From: Chloroflexota bacterium
GTDB taxonomy: Bacteria > Chloroflexota > Limnocylindria > QHBO01
Assembly (NCBI GenBank): GCA_013694645.1
Contig: JACDBZ010000014.1
Span: forward strand, 1 to 8,100
Reading direction: 5' to 3'
DNA: 8,100 bases
Part shown: positions 6,018 to 8,100 of the stretch, one piece after another
How the letters are laid out: each line of letters opens with the position of its first letter
Position numbering within the stretch: the stretch's first letter is position 1
Position numbers and translations under genes: made by a program
Notes under the pieces: model-generated
Seen by the model: the letters and a program-made list of their open reading frames with translations, nothing else
The model's database searches: none
Told to the model about the DNA's origin: nothing

Positions 6018-7775
6018 GTGACCGAATCGGTCCGATCCAGCGGCGGGATGTCCAGCGGGCGCTTGGCGATCATCGGCGTCGTGGGCGTCCTTGCCGTCGG
6101 AATCGGCGTTGCCGTAGGCAGCTTCCTGCTGACCACGCGTGCCGTCGATGTCGGTTCGGGCGCAGCGTACGTGCCCGCCGACGCACCGTTTTTCGTCGCG
6201 ATGCGGCTCGAGCCGTCCGCTGCCCAGGATGGTGCCCTGCGCGAGATGCTTGGGCACTTCCCGCCGATCGAGGGAGTCGACCTGGATCAGCCGCTCTACT
6301 CGCAGCTGGTCGCGCGCGTTGATGAGATGCTCGCCGACGAAGACGCCGGCGTGAGCTGGGGCGATGACGTGGCTCCCTGGTTCGATGGCCACGTGGCAAT
6401 CGCGGTGACGGAGATCCCCGCCTCGGCAATGACGATGCCCGTCGATCCGATGGCCATACCCGAGGTGCCGCCCACGGTCGTGCTGCTGGGCGTGAGCGAT
6501 GGTGGCGCCGCCGAGGCCGGCATCGAGCGTCTCCTTGCCGAGGCCGGTGATGACGCGCCGACCTTCACCGAGACCGAGCACAACGGCGTGAGGATCCGGA
6601 GCGCGGAGGGATCTGAGACCGGAGCCTACGCGTTGACGGATGACCAGGTCATCATCGGGTCCGACGCGGAGGCGGTGGTCCGCGCCCTCGACACCCACGC
6701 GGAAGGCAGCGGGACGCTCGCCGAGATGGCGGAGATGACGAAGCTGACCGAGACGCTCCCGGACGATTGGCTCGTCTTCGCCGCCTACGACCTCACCGAT
6801 CTGATGGCCGATGCCCTCGCCGAGGGCGCGGCAGCATCTCCCGAGATCGCCGCCGCGTTCGAATCCCTCATGGAGCATCAGCCACTGCGCGGCGCCATGG
6901 CCGTATCGGCGTCCGGTGATCGCATCCTGCTCGACGCGGCCACAGATCCGCCGACCGGTCCATTCGCGGTCGAGAACGACGATCGTGGCCTGGCCGGGGA
7001 GGTTCCCGGCGACGCCCTCTACTTCAGCGAGGCTGGCAACCTGGGCGCGGCCTTCGCCGCGGTCATCGAGCCGATCAAGCAGGCGTTGGCCACCACGCCC
7101 GAGGGCGAGGAAGGGATCGGCACTGCGGAGGCCGCGCTTGGCGCCGACATCGAGGATCTCGTGAGCTGGATCGACGACGGAGCGATGGCCATCGGCTACG
7201 ACGGCAGCGAGCCGTACGGAGGTCTGGTGCTGGTGCCGAATGATGTTGCCGCAGCGGAACGCCGGCTCGGTCAGTTGGCGTCATTCGCCGGACTCGGCGC
7301 CCTCGACCCGACCAGTGGGATCACGGTCGACGAGGAGGAGGTCAACGGCGTGACCGTCACCTCCATCAGCTGGGAAAACCCGGATGCCGCCCTGTCCTCC
7401 ATGTTTCTGACGCCGACCAGCGTGGTGGTCGAGTACGCGGTGACCGGGGATCGGGCCCTGATCGGCTTCGGTGAGAGCTTCGTACGACGAGTCCTGAGCC
7501 TGGATGAGTCCGACTCGCTGGCCTCTCAGCCACGCTACGCGGAGGCGATCGCCGAGATGGGCGGCAGCGAGAATGCCGGAGTCACGTGGTTTGACCTGGC
7601 GGGCACGCGCGAGGCGCTGGAGTCAGCCCTGGGACCGATGCTCGCGGAGGGTGATCCCGATGGCATCTACGAATCTGAGATTCGACCGTGGCTCCTGCCA
7701 CTGGACCGGATCGTGGCCGTCATGCGGCTCGAGGGCGACGTGCTGATCCAGCGAGCGGCCCTCGTCGTCGATTGA
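6018..7775 (+). CDS. Membrane-anchored DUF3352-like protein with internal duplication
   Basis: A 585-residue protein of unknown function. A short N-terminal tail is followed by one transmembrane helix at about 16-38 (LAIIGVVGVLAVGIGVAVGS), then a large, acidic, probably extracytoplasmic region. The opening AAYVPADAPFFVAMRL (49-64) resembles DUF3352-type proteins of Actinomycetota and Chloroflexota. The outer region looks like two diverged copies, about 48-310 and 326-585. Paired motifs are YVPADAPFF with EVPGDALYF, DVAPWFDGHVAIAV with DLVSWIDDGAMAIGY, NGVRI with NGVTV, and IIGSDAEAVVRALD with LIGFGESFVRRVLSLD. The GTG at 6018 is chosen because AGGGGAG (6001-6007) lies 10 bases before it. An ATG at 6048 is an alternative that keeps the helix. 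The longer open frame to 5424 overlaps the divergent transporter and is not real. The stop overlaps the cupin start (TTGA). Confidence 0.78.
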   Translation: MTESVRSSGGMSSGRLAIIGVVGVLAVGIGVAVGSFLLTTRAVDVGSGAAYVPADAPFFVAMRLEPSAAQDGALREMLGHFPPIEGVDLDQPLYSQLVARVDEMLADEDAGVSWGDDVAPWFDGHVAIAVTEIPASAMTMPVDPMAIPEVPPTVVLLGVSDGGAAEAGIERLLAEAGDDAPTFTETEHNGVRIRSAEGSETGAYALTDDQVIIGSDAEAVVRALDTHAEGSGTLAEMAEMTKLTETLPDDWLVFAAYDLTDLMADALAEGAAASPEIAAAFESLMEHQPLRGAMAVSASGDRILLDAATDPPTGPFAVENDDRGLAGEVPGDALYFSEAGNLGAAFAAVIEPIKQALATTPEGEEGIGTAEAALGADIEDLVSWIDDGAMAIGYDGSEPYGGLVLVPNDVAAAERRLGQLASFAGLGALDPTSGITVDEEEVNGVTVTSISWENPDAALSSMFLTPTSVVVEYAVTGDRALIGFGESFVRRVLSLDESDSLASQPRYAEAIAEMGGSENAGVTWFDLAGTREALESALGPMLAEGDPDGIYESEIRPWLLPLDRIVAVMRLEGDVLIQRAALVVD

Positions 7776-8089
7776 TCGGCCCACCGCTCGAGCCGTTCCC
7801 CGACGACCGCGCCGGAGAGAAGGGGATCGACGCGTCGCGTGAGCGCCTGCGGGCGGCCGGCGTCGAACCGCATGCGTGGAGCAACGCCGCCGGTGACCCA
7901 TACGCCGCGCACCAGCATGTGACCACGAAGCTCCTCATCTGTGCAGCGGGCTCGATCACCTTCTTCGTGGGTCCCGACGAACAGCCCGTCGAGCTGATGG
8001 CAGGCGATGGATTCGTCCTGCCGGCTGGCACGTGGCACGCGGCCCTTGTCGGCCCGGAGGGGTGCACCTGCCTGGAGGGCCATCGCTGA
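7772..8089 (+). CDS. Small single-domain cupin protein
   Basis: A 105-residue single cupin beta-barrel. Motif 1 is GDPYAAHQHVTTKLLICAAG (41-60), with His47 and His49 as likely metal ligands. The usual glutamate of motif 1 is lysine or absent (Lys53). Motif 2 is GDGFVLPAGTWHAAL (78-92), with His89. SITFFVGPDEQPVELMAG links the two. Small cupins of this kind bind a metal and may act as isomerases, dioxygenases or sugar/ligand binders; no reaction can be assigned. The only sensible start is TTG at 7772, overlapping the TGA of the DUF3352-like gene (TTGA), so expression is probably coupled. The open frame further upstream shadows that gene. The next in-frame GTG falls inside motif 1. The gene ends 11 bases before the window edge. 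Confidence 0.82.
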   Translation: MIGPPLEPFPDDRAGEKGIDASRERLRAAGVEPHAWSNAAGDPYAAHQHVTTKLLICAAGSITFFVGPDEQPVELMAGDGFVLPAGTWHAALVGPEGCTCLEGHR

Positions 8090-8100
8090 GGAAGGCGCGT

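Noticed and set aside
5904..6878. Minus-strand frame of 324 codons opposite the DUF3352-like gene
   Set aside because: Gly/Arg/His-rich shadow with no domain signature; the + strand has a coherent membrane helix and duplicated domain.

Overview
The window is a high-GC bacterial chromosome segment (roughly two thirds G+C by eye, codon third positions mostly G/C). It carries compact, often overlapping housekeeping and accessory genes, and I see no mobile element, CRISPR array, tRNA or rRNA. The mix of a PPOX/F420-type flavin-fold fragment, a fused two-domain alpha-keto-acid dehydrogenase E1, an HhH DNA glycosylase with the GDFHLPN motif and a membrane-anchored DUF3352-like protein points to a GC-rich Chloroflexota or Actinomycetota lineage. 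The sequence alone does not settle which.

Layout. At the left edge is the C-terminal part of a PPOX-class enzyme gene on the + strand (1-283), broken by a one-base frameshift near 79-85. A hairpin at 319-367 separates it from a convergent minus-strand cluster. That cluster reads right to left. It starts with a possible 40-residue membrane peptide (4816 to 4694). Next are a fused E1 alpha/beta thiamine-diphosphate dehydrogenase (4673 to 2358), a FabD-like acyltransferase (2361 to 1357) and an AlkA-type 3-methyladenine DNA glycosylase (1360 to 470). The last three are joined by two ATGA stop/start overlaps, so they are almost certainly one transcript. Upstream of the small peptide are three copies of GCTTACC spaced exactly 11 bp apart (4895-4923), the geometry of an OmpR/PhoB-type response-regulator site. 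Further right is a minus-strand EamA-type transporter (5773 to 4940). It is divergent from a + strand pair made of a membrane-anchored DUF3352-like protein (6018-7775) and a small cupin (7772-8089), coupled by a TTGA overlap.

How the genes may work together. The E1 protein would decarboxylate a branched-chain or related 2-oxo acid. The next gene encodes a protein with the malonyl-CoA:ACP transacylase fold and an intact Ser/His pair. By an ungapped alignment to E. coli FabD, however, it lacks the arginine that binds the malonyl carboxylate. This suggests a mono-acyl rather than malonyl substrate, for example priming of branched-chain acyl chains; that is inference. No E2 or E3 subunit is in the window. 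The glycosylase at the operon end has no obvious metabolic link. The most interesting unexplained items are the small membrane peptide, the 11-bp triple repeat above it and the substituted acyltransferase.
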